Made by a program: the position numbers and the translations under genes. From assembly GCF_002196515.1 (NCBI RefSeq), contig NZ_CP018835.1, positions 1,302,001 through 1,366,000 on the forward strand: 64,000 nucleotides of DNA. The letters run 5' to 3'. The stretch is from Vibrio gazogenes. Its GTDB lineage: Bacteria; Pseudomonadota; Gammaproteobacteria; Enterobacterales; Vibrionaceae. Below, in pieces: positions 26,554 to 35,653 of this stretch; the first letter of the stretch is position 1, and each line of letters begins with the position of its first letter. The notes beneath the pieces were generated by a model. The model did no database searches. It was given only the letters and a program-made list of their open reading frames with translations, and had not been told where the DNA came from.

Positions 26554-28401
26554 ATGACTCCGACCGAAACACTCAATACTTTAAACCACAGCTACCTCGC
26601 AATTCATCGCAAGAAAGAGGATCTGTTCTGGTCAACCTATATGGGGACCAGTGATGCCCATGACCAATCCGCCCAAGCACAAACCGAATGGACCCATTAT
26701 CTCAGTAACCCACAGAAAATTGCTGATATAAAACAAGCGATTACTGAAGCGGAAAAGCTGATTGACCCGCAGGAACGAAAATCAACACTGATCGGATTGC
26801 AAGGCTGGCTGGCGACGTTTCAGGCGCACGCTATCGAAACGCCGGAAGGTAATCAACTGAAAGAAAAACTCATCAATTTTGAAGCAGACCTGTTTGAGAA
26901 AAAGCAGCAACATGTCATGACTTATCACGATGAAAAGGGCAATAAAGTTGAAGGATCATTGCCTGTACTCAGTTCCGTGATCCGCACGAATGATCATGAG
27001 CAAGTGCGTCAGTCTGCGCATCAGGCGTTAATGGATCTGGAACAGTGGCTACTACATAACGGATTTCTGGATCTGGTGAAACTGAGAAATCAATTTGCCC
27101 GCACTCTCGGCTTTGATTCTTTCTTTGATTACTCTGTGGTAAAAACTGAGCAGATGACTTCCGAGCAGTTGTTTACCATTCTGGATGATTTTGAACAGCG
27201 TACCCGCCCAAGCCACCACAACAGTCTGGATAGCCTTGCTAAAGAGAAAGGCGAACAGGCATTACAGGCTCATAATTTCCCATTTTCGTTTGCCGGAGAT
27301 GTCATGCGGCAACTGGACCCTTATGTCCCCTTTTCTCAGTCACTCCGTCGTTGGGTGGAATCATTTGGTCGTTTGAATATTGACTATTCCGGTGCAGAGT
27401 TAACCCTTGATTTGCTCGATCGTAAAGGAAAATACCAGAATGGCTTCTGCCACGGTCCAATTCCATCCTTTGTCGATCAGGGGAACTGGATTGCGGCACA
27501 GGTGAATTTTACCAGTAACGCCAAACCGGATCAGGTCGGTAGCGGTTATGACGGTATCAATACCCTGTTCCACGAAGGAGGCCACGCCGCCCATTTTGCC
27601 AATGTAAAAATGAACGCGCCCTGCTTTTCTCAGGAATTTGCCCCAACCTCGATGGCTTATGCTGAAACTCAGTCGATGTTCTGTGACAGTTTGCTGACCG
27701 ATGCAGACTGGTTAAAACAGTATGCGAAAAACGCTGCTGGCGAAGCAGTACCGGATACCATCATCAAACAGATGATTGATAGCCGTCAGCCTTTTAAAGC
27801 CTACACAGAACGAAGTATTCTGGTTGTACCATACTTTGAACGGGCACTGTATCAGTTAAGTGATGACGAACTGACGCCCGAAACCGTGACTAAACTGGCG
27901 CGTGATATGGAACAGCGCATTTTAGGATTGGCATGTAGTCCCAGACCGTTAATGGCAATCCCGCATCTTTTATCTGATGAGTCAGCATGTTCGTATCAGG
28001 GCTATTTGCTAGCACATATGGCGGTGTATCAGACCCGTGCATATTTTACCCGGACATTGGGTTATTTGACTGATAATGCGGAAATTGGTCCTTTACTTGC
28101 GAAACACTACTGGTCCCAAGGCAACCATCTTTCACATAATCAGACCATTGAGAGCCTGACTGGAGAAGGATTCAATGCCAAATATATCGCTGACGCATGT
28201 AACCTTTCAGCAGAAGACGCATGGAAAATAGAGCAACAGAAAATTGCCAACTTATCTTCCCGGAAGCGCTCTGACATCGCACCGCTCAATGCCAGAATAA
28301 AAGTCGTGGATGGTGAGACAGTAATCAGTGACAACTTAGTATCTGACGAAGACTTGTGTCGTCGCTTTGAAACTTATATTGCTAAGGAATACGGTTGTTA
28401 G
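26554..28401 (+). CDS. M3-family oligopeptidase
   Basis: A 615-residue zinc metallopeptidase of the M3 (thimet/PepF-like) family, which degrades short peptides in the cytoplasm. The zinc motif is H340-E-G-G-H344 (LFHEGGHAAHF), with a downstream Glu expected as the third ligand in AYAETQSMFCDSL. There is no signal peptide and the protein is mostly helical, as the family is. It is transcribed alone. The ribosome site before the chosen ATG is weak (AAGCAGG). Homologues in this size range are often annotated as oligoendopeptidase F or simply M3 peptidase. Confidence 0.85.
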   Translation: MTPTETLNTLNHSYLAIHRKKEDLFWSTYMGTSDAHDQSAQAQTEWTHYLSNPQKIADIKQAITEAEKLIDPQERKSTLIGLQGWLATFQAHAIETPEGNQLKEKLINFEADLFEKKQQHVMTYHDEKGNKVEGSLPVLSSVIRTNDHEQVRQSAHQALMDLEQWLLHNGFLDLVKLRNQFARTLGFDSFFDYSVVKTEQMTSEQLFTILDDFEQRTRPSHHNSLDSLAKEKGEQALQAHNFPFSFAGDVMRQLDPYVPFSQSLRRWVESFGRLNIDYSGAELTLDLLDRKGKYQNGFCHGPIPSFVDQGNWIAAQVNFTSNAKPDQVGSGYDGINTLFHEGGHAAHFANVKMNAPCFSQEFAPTSMAYAETQSMFCDSLLTDADWLKQYAKNAAGEAVPDTIIKQMIDSRQPFKAYTERSILVVPYFERALYQLSDDELTPETVTKLARDMEQRILGLACSPRPLMAIPHLLSDESACSYQGYLLAHMAVYQTRAYFTRTLGYLTDNAEIGPLLAKHYWSQGNHLSHNQTIESLTGEGFNAKYIADACNLSAEDAWKIEQQKIANLSSRKRSDIAPLNARIKVVDGETVISDNLVSDEDLCRRFETYIAKEYGC

Positions 28402-28443
28402 TGAATTGAATCTGGCTAGATTCTCTGCCGAAAGATAGGAAAA

Positions 28444-28500
28444 TGGGCCGATAGATAGTGATACCTTTCCCTTCATCTATCTGGCCGATTTTTTGTTTGA
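28444..28500 (+). terminator. probable terminator after the M3 peptidase
   Basis: GGGCCGATAGATAG and CTATCTGGCC can pair imperfectly around a 20-base loop, and the stem is followed by GATTTTTTG. Position just past the gene supports termination. Confidence 0.5.
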
Positions 28501-28624
28501 GTATCATGTGGCTAAGTCGGATGATATCGCGTACGCAGGTTTTGCGATTTTCATCCTTAGGATAAATAAAATAAAAATAAAAATAAACCTATCTTTAATT
28601 TTTTAAACCTGTATAGTCGACCTT

Positions 28625-28778
28625 GCTCTGACAAAGAGTTGTTTCAAGATAAAAAATATAAAGTAAGTTTTCAGCGTTATCCCTGGCAAGTTTTTCTCTG
28701 TATCTCCCTTAATTCTCTATCCCAAAAATAATGCTTATGTTCAGTGCACCTTAATTTTAATTTTATAAGGGGCATAAT
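28625..28778 (+). promoter_or_regulatory. cold-shock gene 5' leader
   Basis: A long untranslated leader before the csp gene, as is usual for cold-shock mRNAs whose 5' region controls translation by temperature. Nearly the whole leader recurs at 29046-29196. AAGGGGC lies nine bases before the ATG. Confidence 0.6.
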
Positions 28779-28988
28779 ATGTCTAATCAAGATATCGGTA
28801 CAGTAAAGTGGTTTAATGAAACAAAAGGTTTCGGTTTCATTTCTCAAAATAATGGTGACGATCTTTTTGTTCACTTCCGAAGCATCGTTGGTGATGGGTT
28901 TAAAAAACTCATTGAAGGCGACAAGGTTTCTTTTACCATAGGTAAAGGACCGAAAGGTTTCCAAGCAGAAAATGTAATGACACTCTAG
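28779..28988 (+). CDS. CspA-family cold-shock protein
   Basis: A 69-residue single-domain nucleic-acid-binding protein of the cold-shock family, an RNA chaperone that melts mRNA secondary structure. The RNP1 motif is KGFGFIS and RNP2 is LFVHFRS; the start [15 protein letters not shown] is standard, as is the length. Slightly unusual is the [29 protein letters not shown] region, close to the variants that are cold- or stress-induced. The long leader fits post-transcriptional control. A hairpin of 12 bp follows the gene, and then the duplicated leader. Confidence 0.92.
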   Translation: MSNQDIGTVKWFNETKGFGFISQNNGDDLFVHFRSIVGDGFKKLIEGDKVSFTIGKGPKGFQAENVMTL

Positions 28989-29006
28989 TCGTCTTACAAA
29001 TTTTGG

Positions 29007-29040
29007 CTTCCTTATCACGCTTAAGAAAGTGATAAGGAAG
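29007..29040 (+). terminator. 12-bp hairpin after csp
   Basis: CTTCCTTATCAC and its exact complement flank a ten-base loop. No T run follows, so it may pause transcription or protect the csp mRNA end rather than terminate fully. Confidence 0.5.
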
Positions 29041-29045
29041 TAGTC

Positions 29046-29196
29046 GCTCTGACCAAGCGTTGTTTCAGATAAAAAGTATAAAGCCAGTTTTTCCAGCGTC
29101 ATCCTTAGCATGTTTCTCTGCAATCACCCTTCATTTTCTATCATAAAATAACACATGTTCAGTACACCTTAATTCTTAAATAAATAAGGGCATCGT
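29046..29196 (+). promoter_or_regulatory. duplicated cold-shock leader
   Basis: A diverged tandem copy of the csp leader: it shares GCTCTGAC, GTTGTTTCA, GATAAAAA-TATAAAG, CAGCGT-ATCC, TTCTCTG, ATGTTCAGT-CACCTTAATT and the ribosome site AAGGGC, in the same order and spacing. Here it precedes a different small ORF. Confidence 0.65.
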
Positions 29197-29343
29197 ATGT
29201 CTAATAAAAATATAAACTCGATGAATAGTTCTGATAAAAAAATCAAAACAAAAAAACATTCATATAATAAAAATTCAGTAAACGACTTACTTCAAAGAAT
29301 AGCAAGCGGTCAAAGCGGTGTAGTTTTGGAGGTGTTATCTTGA
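29197..29343 (+). CDS. 48-residue ORF behind the duplicated cold-shock leader
   Basis: The first codons (MSNKNIN) match the csp start (MSNQDIG) at the DNA level, then all similarity to cold-shock proteins ends. The rest is a Lys/Ser/Asn-rich stretch followed by VNDLLQRIASGQSGVVLEVLS. AAGGGC lies about nine bases upstream of the ATG. Not recognised. It may be a new gene captured behind a cold-shock leader, or the remnant of a csp copy. Its stop overlaps the start of a second tiny ORF with a strong ribosome site, which argues that it is translated. Confidence 0.5.
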   Translation: MSNKNINSMNSSDKKIKTKKHSYNKNSVNDLLQRIASGQSGVVLEVLS

Positions 29344-29420
29344 ATAATAATGGCAGAAAGAAAATTTGGTTTAAGCTTAAAAAAGAAAGATCAAATAATG
29401 AAAACCAAGTCAATGACTGA
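29340..29420 (+). CDS. 26-residue basic ORF, TTG start, coupled to the preceding ORF
   Basis: A TTG start overlaps the TGA of the 48-residue ORF (TTGA), with GGAGGTG seven bases upstream, a near-perfect ribosome site located inside the previous gene. The peptide is strongly basic and contains GRKKIWFKLKKER. Not recognised. The site and overlap suggest translational coupling; the short length keeps confidence low. Confidence 0.4.
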   Translation: MNNNGRKKIWFKLKKERSNNENQVND

Positions 29421-29548
29421 TATTTGTTTTGAATATAAATCTCGTTGTAAAAACTAGAAAATATAAGCGAACACAATAGGGTTTAAAAGACTGAATTATC
29501 AGTCTATCTTTCATTGTTCCGACACACTTTAGAACATCAACATTTGAG

Positions 29549-29584
29549 AAAAGGCAGCGTATCGATGCGATCGCTGCCTTTTTA
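29549..29584. terminator. terminator between the small ORFs and glmS
   Basis: AAAAGGCAGCG and CGCTGCCTTTTT flank a twelve-base loop; A and T runs on the two sides allow function in both directions. It would end both the plus-strand small-ORF transcript and the minus-strand glmS transcript. Confidence 0.7.
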
Positions 29585-29665
29585 GTATGATACTTTAATA
29601 CTCAGTATGCATCTTTATTACTTAGTATGAGACTTTATTCCTCTCCTACAATTTATTCCTCTCCG
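29585..29665. repeat. degenerate 20-nt tandem repeats
   Basis: Successive units start with TTTA and end similarly: TTTAATACTCAGTATGCATC, TTTATTACTTAGTATGAGAC, then shorter TTTATTCCTCTCC units. Lies directly after the glmS stop. No function evident. Confidence 0.4.
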
Positions 29666-29675
29666 GCATCACCCC

Positions 29676-31508
29676 TTACTCAACGGTAACCGCTTTTGCT
29701 AAGTTACGCGGCTGATCGACGTCGGTGCCTTTAATCAGGGCAACGTGATAAGACAGGAGCTGCATTGGCACCGTGTAGAATATTGGGGCAGTGACTTCAT
29801 GGACGTGGGGCATCTTGATGATTTTCATGCCTTCACTCTCTTCAAAACCGGCTTTCTCGTCAGCGAAAACATAGAGTAATCCGCCACGCGCGCGAACTTC
29901 CTCAACATTCGATTTCAGCTTTTCCAACAAATCGTTATTCGGTGCAATCACAACCACTGGCATATCGGCATCGATCAATGCGAGCGGGCCATGTTTTAAC
30001 TCCCCGGCAGCATAAGCTTCCGCATGAATATAAGAGATTTCTTTGAGCTTTAATGCAGCTTCCATGGCAATCGGATAATACTCGCCACGTCCTAAGAATA
30101 AGGTGTGATTCTTATCCGCAAAATCTTCCGCCAGCGCCTCAATCGCCTTATCAAAAGCTAAAGCACTTTCAATCTGAACTGGTAGTTCGTGGATCGCATG
30201 CACAATGTCGGCTTCTTTGCCAGCATCGATATGGCCTTTCTGACGACCTAATCCGACAACCAGCATCAGCATTGCTGTTAACTGAGTGGTGAAGGCTTTG
30301 GTGGATGCAACACCGATTTCAGTACCGGCACGCGTCATAAATGCAAAATCGGATTCACGAACCAAAGAAGAGCCGGACACATTACAAATGGTCATTGCAG
30401 CCATATAGCCTTTTTCTTTCGCGATGCGTAAAGCTGCCAAGGTATCTGCGGTTTCACCTGACTGAGATAAAGTGATCAGCAAGCTGTTCGGACGAACAAC
30501 AAAGTCACGGTATCGAAACTCTGATGCAATCTCGACATCACAACTGACCCCCGCCAATGACTCAAACCAATATCGGGCTGCCATTCCAGAGTTATATGAG
30601 GTGCCACAGGCAATGATCTGCACGTGTTCAACTTTGTTCAGGATCTCTTTCGCACTGCTGCCAATACTGTCGATAATGACCGAGTTATGCGTCACCCGCC
30701 CTTCCATTGTCTGTTTCAGCGCGTTCGGCTGTTCAAAAATTTCTTTTTGCATAAAGTGACGATATTGGCCTTTATCTCCCGCATCATGTTCAGCACTCGA
30801 TTCGATGATCTCACGTTCAACCTGATTGCCTTGCCCATCAAAAACGCTAACGCTTCTGCGAGTAATCTCAGCAACATCCCCTTCTTCAAGGTACATAAAG
30901 CGGCGCGTGACACTTAACAAGGCCAGTTGATCTGAAGCCAAGAAGTTTTCACCGACACCAAACCCAATCACAATCGGGCTACCTGAGCGCGCCACAACCA
31001 AACGGCTTGGATCACGTCGATCAAGCACAACAGTACCGTAGGCACCTTCGAGCTGCTTGGCTGTTTTTTGCAGCGCTTCAACCAGTGATTCACTTTGGCG
31101 TAATTCCCATTCCACTAAATGGGCAATCACTTCCGTGTCGGTCTGAGACTCAAAGACATACCCACGACTTTGAAGCAGTTCTCGCAGGGCTTCATGGTTT
31201 TCAATAATACCATTGTGCACCACGGAAATATCACCAGAAACATGTGGATGAGCATTGATTTCAGAAGGCTCCCCATGCGTTGCCCAGCGTGTATGGGCAA
31301 TACCGGTTCCACCGCGCACATCGGCAGCATTGACGGCCTCAGCCAACGCCTGCACTTTACCAAGGCGGCGAATCCGGGTGCAGTGGTTGTCTGCATCAAC
31401 AATCGCAACACCCGCTGAATCATAACCACGGTATTCCAGACGACGTAACCCTTCGACCAATATTTCTGCGATATCACGCTGTGCCACAGCACCAACAATT
31501 CCACACAT
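29676..31508 (-). CDS. glmS: glutamine-fructose-6-phosphate aminotransferase
   Basis: A 610-residue enzyme making glucosamine-6-phosphate from fructose-6-phosphate and glutamine, the first step of UDP-GlcNAc synthesis in the cytoplasm. It begins [12 protein letters not shown] with the catalytic C2 of the glutaminase domain, carries GYDSAGVA and RWATHGEPS, and has two SIS isomerase domains ([47 protein letters not shown]). It ends in the typical [12 protein letters not shown] DeoR regulator gene lies just upstream on the same strand, a pairing I recall from Vibrio. Confidence 0.97.
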   Translation of the reverse strand: MCGIVGAVAQRDIAEILVEGLRRLEYRGYDSAGVAIVDADNHCTRIRRLGKVQALAEAVNAADVRGGTGIAHTRWATHGEPSEINAHPHVSGDISVVHNGIIENHEALRELLQSRGYVFESQTDTEVIAHLVEWELRQSESLVEALQKTAKQLEGAYGTVVLDRRDPSRLVVARSGSPIVIGFGVGENFLASDQLALLSVTRRFMYLEEGDVAEITRRSVSVFDGQGNQVEREIIESSAEHDAGDKGQYRHFMQKEIFEQPNALKQTMEGRVTHNSVIIDSIGSSAKEILNKVEHVQIIACGTSYNSGMAARYWFESLAGVSCDVEIASEFRYRDFVVRPNSLLITLSQSGETADTLAALRIAKEKGYMAAMTICNVSGSSLVRESDFAFMTRAGTEIGVASTKAFTTQLTAMLMLVVGLGRQKGHIDAGKEADIVHAIHELPVQIESALAFDKAIEALAEDFADKNHTLFLGRGEYYPIAMEAALKLKEISYIHAEAYAAGELKHGPLALIDADMPVVVIAPNNDLLEKLKSNVEEVRARGGLLYVFADEKAGFEESEGMKIIKMPHVHEVTAPIFYTVPMQLLSYHVALIKGTDVDQPRNLAKAVTVE

Positions 31509-31588
31509 AATTTATGACTCCACTTAAATCTCAATATATCCAGCCCCGACAGAAAAGCCTCGATTCAGGCACTTTCCTGTCCGAACCC

Positions 31589-32359
31589 TTAATTCATTTG
31601 ACTTTGTATCACTCTCACCTGGTTAGCTTCGATCATTGCCACTTGCTCATTGGTAATCTTGCTGTCGGTGACCAGTACATCGATCTGATCCCATCCCAGT
31701 TCCAGATTTGGGATCTTACGACCAATTTTGTCTGATTCAGCCATCACAATAACTTCCCGGGAAACTTCCGCCATCACCCGGCTCAGCCCCGTCAGTTCAT
31801 TAAATGTCGTTGTTCCCCGAGCCAAATCAATCCCGTCACATCCGATGAATAACTGGTCAAAATCGTAAGAACGCAACACGGACTCGGCAACCTGCCCCTG
31901 AAAGGATTCAGAGTGCGGATCCCAAGTGCCTCCGGTCATTAATAATGTCGGTTCGTTTTCCAGTTCATGAAGCGCATTGGCAACCTGAAGCGTGTTCGTC
32001 ATCACAACTAAGCCACGTTTTTCATTTAATTGTTGGATTAACGCTGTGGTTGTACCTCCGCTATCGATCACGATACGGTGATGATCCCGAATCAGTTTTG
32101 CGGCTTCCTGAGCAAGCGATATCTTTTGAACCGAAACATTTTTATCAAATTCATCAGCAACCACTTCTTTCGGCAACGAAATCGCGCCGCCATAACGTCT
32201 CAGTAGCAACCCATTTTTTTCCAGAGATGAGAGATCCTTGCGAATCGTGACCTCAGAGGTATGAAATCGCTCAGAAAGTAGCTCAACGCTCACCTCCCCC
32301 GTCTGGTTGACGAGTTGCACGATTTCATGACGCCTGACTTGTGTGTTTCGTTTCAGCAT
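31589..32359 (-). CDS. DeoR-family transcriptional regulator
   Basis: A 256-residue repressor-type regulator. The N-terminal helix-turn-helix (residues about 8-60, VSVELLSERFHTSEVTIRKDLSSLEKNGLLLRRYGGA) is the DeoR signature; the C-terminal domain (VIDSGGTTTALIQQL, LFIGCDGIDLARGTTTFN) binds a phosphosugar. It precedes glmS by about 80 bp and probably senses an amino-sugar phosphate or regulates glmS. Three TTTCGA boxes lie in its own upstream region. Confidence 0.88.
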   Translation of the reverse strand: MLKRNTQVRRHEIVQLVNQTGEVSVELLSERFHTSEVTIRKDLSSLEKNGLLLRRYGGAISLPKEVVADEFDKNVSVQKISLAQEAAKLIRDHHRIVIDSGGTTTALIQQLNEKRGLVVMTNTLQVANALHELENEPTLLMTGGTWDPHSESFQGQVAESVLRSYDFDQLFIGCDGIDLARGTTTFNELTGLSRVMAEVSREVIVMAESDKIGRKIPNLELGWDQIDVLVTDSKITNEQVAMIEANQVRVIQSQMN

Positions 32360-32377
32360 AGATTAAAAGACAATAAA

Positions 32378-32433
32378 GTTTCGATATGAAATATATAATA
32401 ATCGATTCGAAACATTTCTGTCTATTTATTTCG
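32378..32433. promoter_or_regulatory. TTTCGA boxes upstream of the DeoR gene
   Basis: TTTCGA occurs at 32378-32383, reversed (TCGAAA) at 32406-32411 and again at 32428-32433. Repeats containing TTTCG are typical operators of DeoR-family proteins, and the sites sit just upstream of the DeoR start, so autoregulation is plausible. Confidence 0.4.
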
Positions 32434-32798
32434 ATAATAAAAATTAATCTTTCATGCTAAAACATTGTCCTAAGACAACTCTTAGACCGTGATATTCCAT
32501 TCATTCAGTGTTAGAATTCTGCTCGGCAAAAGTAAGAAAATTACAAAATTGAATGTGTACTTACTGAAAAACCACCTCGCGATGGCGAAAATACCAGAGC
32601 CTTGCGCGGTTTTTACGCAAAACAAGCGGTTGTGTGTAGTTATAAAATAACCGTTTTGTTGAAAGAGTTTCAGCTTTAAAGTGTATTTGACAGCGAGAAA
32701 TAATCCGGCACTTCAAGAGAAAAAGACAAGGGCCACTGACTGCACTTTACGGCACTCATTATCTTTCAAATTGATACAATTATCGGAGAGTATTTTCC
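32434..32798. promoter_or_regulatory. pykF promoter region
   Basis: Non-coding stretch before pykF. At 32661-32674 the minus strand reads GCTGAAACTCTTTC, close to but not a full match for the Cra/FruR box that controls pykF in enteric bacteria. No other feature recognised. Confidence 0.35.
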
Positions 32799-34211
32799 AT
32801 GAAGAAGACCAAAATCGTTTGTACGATTGGCCCTAAAACTGAATCCGTAGAGAAGCTAACAGAACTTGTCAACGCAGGCATGAACGTCATGCGTCTCAAC
32901 TTCTCTCACGGTGACTACGAAGAGCATGGAACTCGCATTGTGAACTTTCGTCAGGTGATGAAAAACCTTGGCAAGACATTGGCAATTCTACTGGATACCA
33001 AAGGACCGGAAATCCGTACAACGAAGCTAGAAAATGGTCAAGATGTCGATCTCGTCGCAGGACAAACGTTCACGTTTACAACAGATACAACCGTCGTCGG
33101 TAACCAAGAACGAGCCGCTGTGACTTACTCAGGTTTCGCACAAGATTTAAGTGTAGGTGATACCATTCTGGTCGACGACGGCCTGCTCGAAATGAAAGTG
33201 CTTGAAAAAACAGAAACTGAAGTGACCTGTCAGGTACTCAACAATGGCGCTTTAGGTGAAAACAAAGGGGTTAATTTACCGGGTGTTTCAGTCAAACTGC
33301 CTGCGCTTTCAGACAAAGATAAATCTGACCTGAAATTCGGTTGTGAGCAAGGTGTTGATTTCGTTGCAGCTTCATTTATCCGTAAGGCTGATGATGTTCG
33401 TGAAATCCGTGAATTCCTTGCTGCACACGGCGGACAAGATATTCAGATCATCTCTAAAATTGAGAACCAAGAAGGTGTCGATAATTTCGATGAGATTCTC
33501 GAACTTTCTGACGGAATCATGGTTGCCCGTGGCGATCTGGGGGTTGAAATCCCAGCAGAAGAAGTCATTTTTGCGCAAAAAATGATGATCGAAAAATGTA
33601 ATCGAGCCAGAAAAGTGGTTATCACTGCCACGCAAATGCTGGATTCAATGATTAAAAACCCACGCCCAACTCGTGCAGAAGCAGGCGACGTTGCAAACGC
33701 AATCATGGATGGCACTGATGCGGTCATGCTTTCCGGTGAAACAGCGAAAGGTAAATATCCGGTTGAAGCGGTACGTATGATGGCGCAGATTGCAACTCGG
33801 ACAGACCTTGCACAGAAGGCTGAGCTTGGTTCTCGTTTAGACAGTCCTCGTCTGAGAATTACAGAAGCTGTATGTAAAGGTGCGGTTGATACAGCAGAAA
33901 AACTGGCTGCCCCACTGATTGTGGTTGCTACTGAAGGCGGTAAATCAGCTCGTTCTGTCAGAAAATACTTCCCGACAGCACACATCATCGCTTTGACAAC
34001 TAACCAGAAAACCGCAGCGCAATTAGTCTTGACGAAAGGTGTGACACCGATTGTTGTTGATTCAATCGCAAGTACGGATGACTTCTATATCTCTGGTAAG
34101 AAATTAGCGCTAGAAACAGAGCTGGGCCGTAAAGGAGATATCGTGGTAATGGTTTCTGGTGCACTTGTTGCTTCAGGCACAACCAACACTGCATCGGTTC
34201 ATGTACTGTAA
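32799..34211 (+). CDS. pykF: pyruvate kinase I
   Basis: A 470-residue glycolytic enzyme converting phosphoenolpyruvate and ADP to pyruvate and ATP. It starts [16 protein letters not shown], and shows [25 protein letters not shown], the active-site [28 protein letters not shown], and [18 protein letters not shown]. Length and ends match PykF, which is activated by fructose-1,6-bisphosphate. GGAGAG precedes the ATG. Transcribed alone, with a strong terminator directly after. Confidence 0.96.
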   Translation: MKKTKIVCTIGPKTESVEKLTELVNAGMNVMRLNFSHGDYEEHGTRIVNFRQVMKNLGKTLAILLDTKGPEIRTTKLENGQDVDLVAGQTFTFTTDTTVVGNQERAAVTYSGFAQDLSVGDTILVDDGLLEMKVLEKTETEVTCQVLNNGALGENKGVNLPGVSVKLPALSDKDKSDLKFGCEQGVDFVAASFIRKADDVREIREFLAAHGGQDIQIISKIENQEGVDNFDEILELSDGIMVARGDLGVEIPAEEVIFAQKMMIEKCNRARKVVITATQMLDSMIKNPRPTRAEAGDVANAIMDGTDAVMLSGETAKGKYPVEAVRMMAQIATRTDLAQKAELGSRLDSPRLRITEAVCKGAVDTAEKLAAPLIVVATEGGKSARSVRKYFPTAHIIALTTNQKTAAQLVLTKGVTPIVVDSIASTDDFYISGKKLALETELGRKGDIVVMVSGALVASGTTNTASVHVL

Positions 34212-34240
34212 TTGTACATTCGACTGAAAAAGCAATAAAC

Positions 34241-34268
34241 AAACGGGGCGCAGATGCGCCCCGTTTTC
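34241..34268 (+). terminator. intrinsic terminator of pykF
   Basis: ACGGGGCGCA, a short loop and TGCGCCCCGT, followed by TTTCTTT. Strong GC stem 30 bases after the stop. Confidence 0.85.
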
Positions 34269-34285
34269 TTTGACTTTCGTCGAAC

Positions 34286-34417
34286 TTACCAACCGAAAAA
34301 TTCTTTATTGTGTGTATTCAACAGCAACACCATCGGTAAAAAGTACAACGCACTCAATTTTATACCGAGGATCACTAAAGAACTAATCGTTAATCTCACC
34401 AGAAAATGATTCAACAT
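34286..34417 (-). CDS. 43-residue hydrophobic small protein
   Basis: An ORF starting MLNHFLVRLTISSLVILGIK, with one predicted membrane helix and a short polar end (NTHNKEFFGW). GAGG lies nine bases before the ATG. It sits between the pykF terminator and the SIMPL-domain gene and is convergent with pykF. The family is not recognised. Good hydrophobic periodicity and a ribosome site support it, but a chance ORF is possible. Confidence 0.45.
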   Translation of the reverse strand: MLNHFLVRLTISSLVILGIKLSALYFLPMVLLLNTHNKEFFGW

Positions 34418-34628
34418 ACTACTTAGCCTCATTTGCCCAGTAATTTGATTTCCTTATAGTTTTCTTTTACTTCTCTTGAGATGGGTAAAATTGTTATTCC
34501 GGTCAACGCTGGGGCGATCATTCAAGAAGTCTGGTAGTATACCAATTCTGACAAATTGCTCAATATTCAACCAGCGTTAAACTTTCGTCTAAGTACGATC
34601 GTCTAAATACGTAAAGTAACCACCCCAG

Positions 34629-35309
34629 TTAATTCAATCGATATAACACATCAACACTGTCACTGATCACTATCGTCTTGTCCTGATAATCCTGAAAACT
34701 TTCTTTCTGGTTCATAGATACAGCACGCATCATCATTGGTTTCGCTTGCTGGGAGTGGTAATCAACTTGCCACACGGGGCCGAGTGTACGTTTAAATCCT
34801 TTCGCGATCGAGAGAGCTTTGGTTGACGCATCCTGAATGGCTTTGTCTCTCGCCTGTGCCTGATACTTTTGATGATCTTTCACTTGTAGCGTAATCCGAT
34901 CAATCCGGTTAATACCCGATTCCAACGCAGCATCGAGATACTCATTCAGCTTATCTAGCTGTTCGACGGATACGGTGATACTGCGACTTGCCCGATAGCC
35001 GACCAGTTCCGGCTTTCCTTCATCAGGATAATGATACTGGGGAGCAAGCGATAAGTTAGAACTGGAAATTTGCTCGGCTTTGGCTCCCAGTCCCTGTAAT
35101 TGTTCTGAGAATTGACGCACAACCGAATCGACACTCTCTTTCGCCTGTTCAGCATTGAGTGTCGATTGCTCAACCTGAACAGAAAAGACCGCGCTGTCCG
35201 GCACCACTGTTACTTCACCAAATCCGGTTACAGAGATATGTGGGAAGTTCACTTCCGCTGCATAACTGTGTAGACAGAACATCATTAAACTCAGAATCAT
35301 CAACCGCAT
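34629..35309 (-). CDS. SIMPL-domain periplasmic protein (YggE-like)
   Basis: A 226-residue exported protein with a SIMPL domain, similar to E. coli YggE, which is linked to oxidative stress tolerance. The signal peptide is MRLMILSLMMFCLHSYAAEV; the mature part starts ISVTGFGEVTVVPDSAVFSVQVE, a typical SIMPL opening, with YRASRSITVSVEQLDKL later. The ATG at 35309 has GGGAG eight bases upstream and is preferred over a GTG at 35324. It appears to be a single-gene unit. Biochemical role is not established. Confidence 0.85.
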   Translation of the reverse strand: MRLMILSLMMFCLHSYAAEVNFPHISVTGFGEVTVVPDSAVFSVQVEQSTLNAEQAKESVDSVVRQFSEQLQGLGAKAEQISSSNLSLAPQYHYPDEGKPELVGYRASRSITVSVEQLDKLNEYLDAALESGINRIDRITLQVKDHQKYQAQARDKAIQDASTKALSIAKGFKRTLGPVWQVDYHSQQAKPMMMRAVSMNQKESFQDYQDKTIVISDSVDVLYRLN

Positions 35310-35324
35310 AATCTTTACTCCCAC

Positions 35325-35653
35325 ATCAACACATTATGGATTATTACCAAACCGCAGAATTCATACGTTGAATCCTTATTTTCAAATCACTTCGGTATTC
35401 AATCATAGGATAGTTTGATTGTAATTAGATCGGATTGTGACAAAAATAACAAAACGCTAACGACAGGCTAAAATAGCAACAAACCGTTCCGATGATTAAA
35501 TATATGGCGTCTCTTTTACTTTAAATAGATCAATACACGCAATCGTTATCAGCCGAGCCACTGTCAGAAGAAAGAATAATGCTGAATACATGAGTACCAT
35601 AGTTTAGTCATAAAAAAAGCGGTGTTTATAACACCGCTTCACTCAAGAAAATA
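35325..35653. other. intergenic region upstream of the SIMPL gene
   Basis: About 330 non-coding bases holding the SIMPL-gene promoter on the minus strand and, at its right side, the mscS terminator. Nothing else recognised. Confidence 0.4.
35611..35640 (-). terminator. intrinsic terminator of mscS
   Basis: On the minus strand GAAGCGGTGTTATAAACACCGCTTTTTTT: a perfect stem GCGGTGTT/AACACCGC and seven T, 14 bases past the mscS stop. Confidence 0.85.

Noticed and set aside
28677..29123. 148-codon minus-strand frame across the csp gene
   Set aside because: It runs antisense to a clear cold-shock gene and its leader, has no ribosome site and no recognisable domain.
33443..33988. 181-codon frame antisense to pykF
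   Set aside because: Shadow of a strongly conserved enzyme gene; composition is that of an antisense frame.
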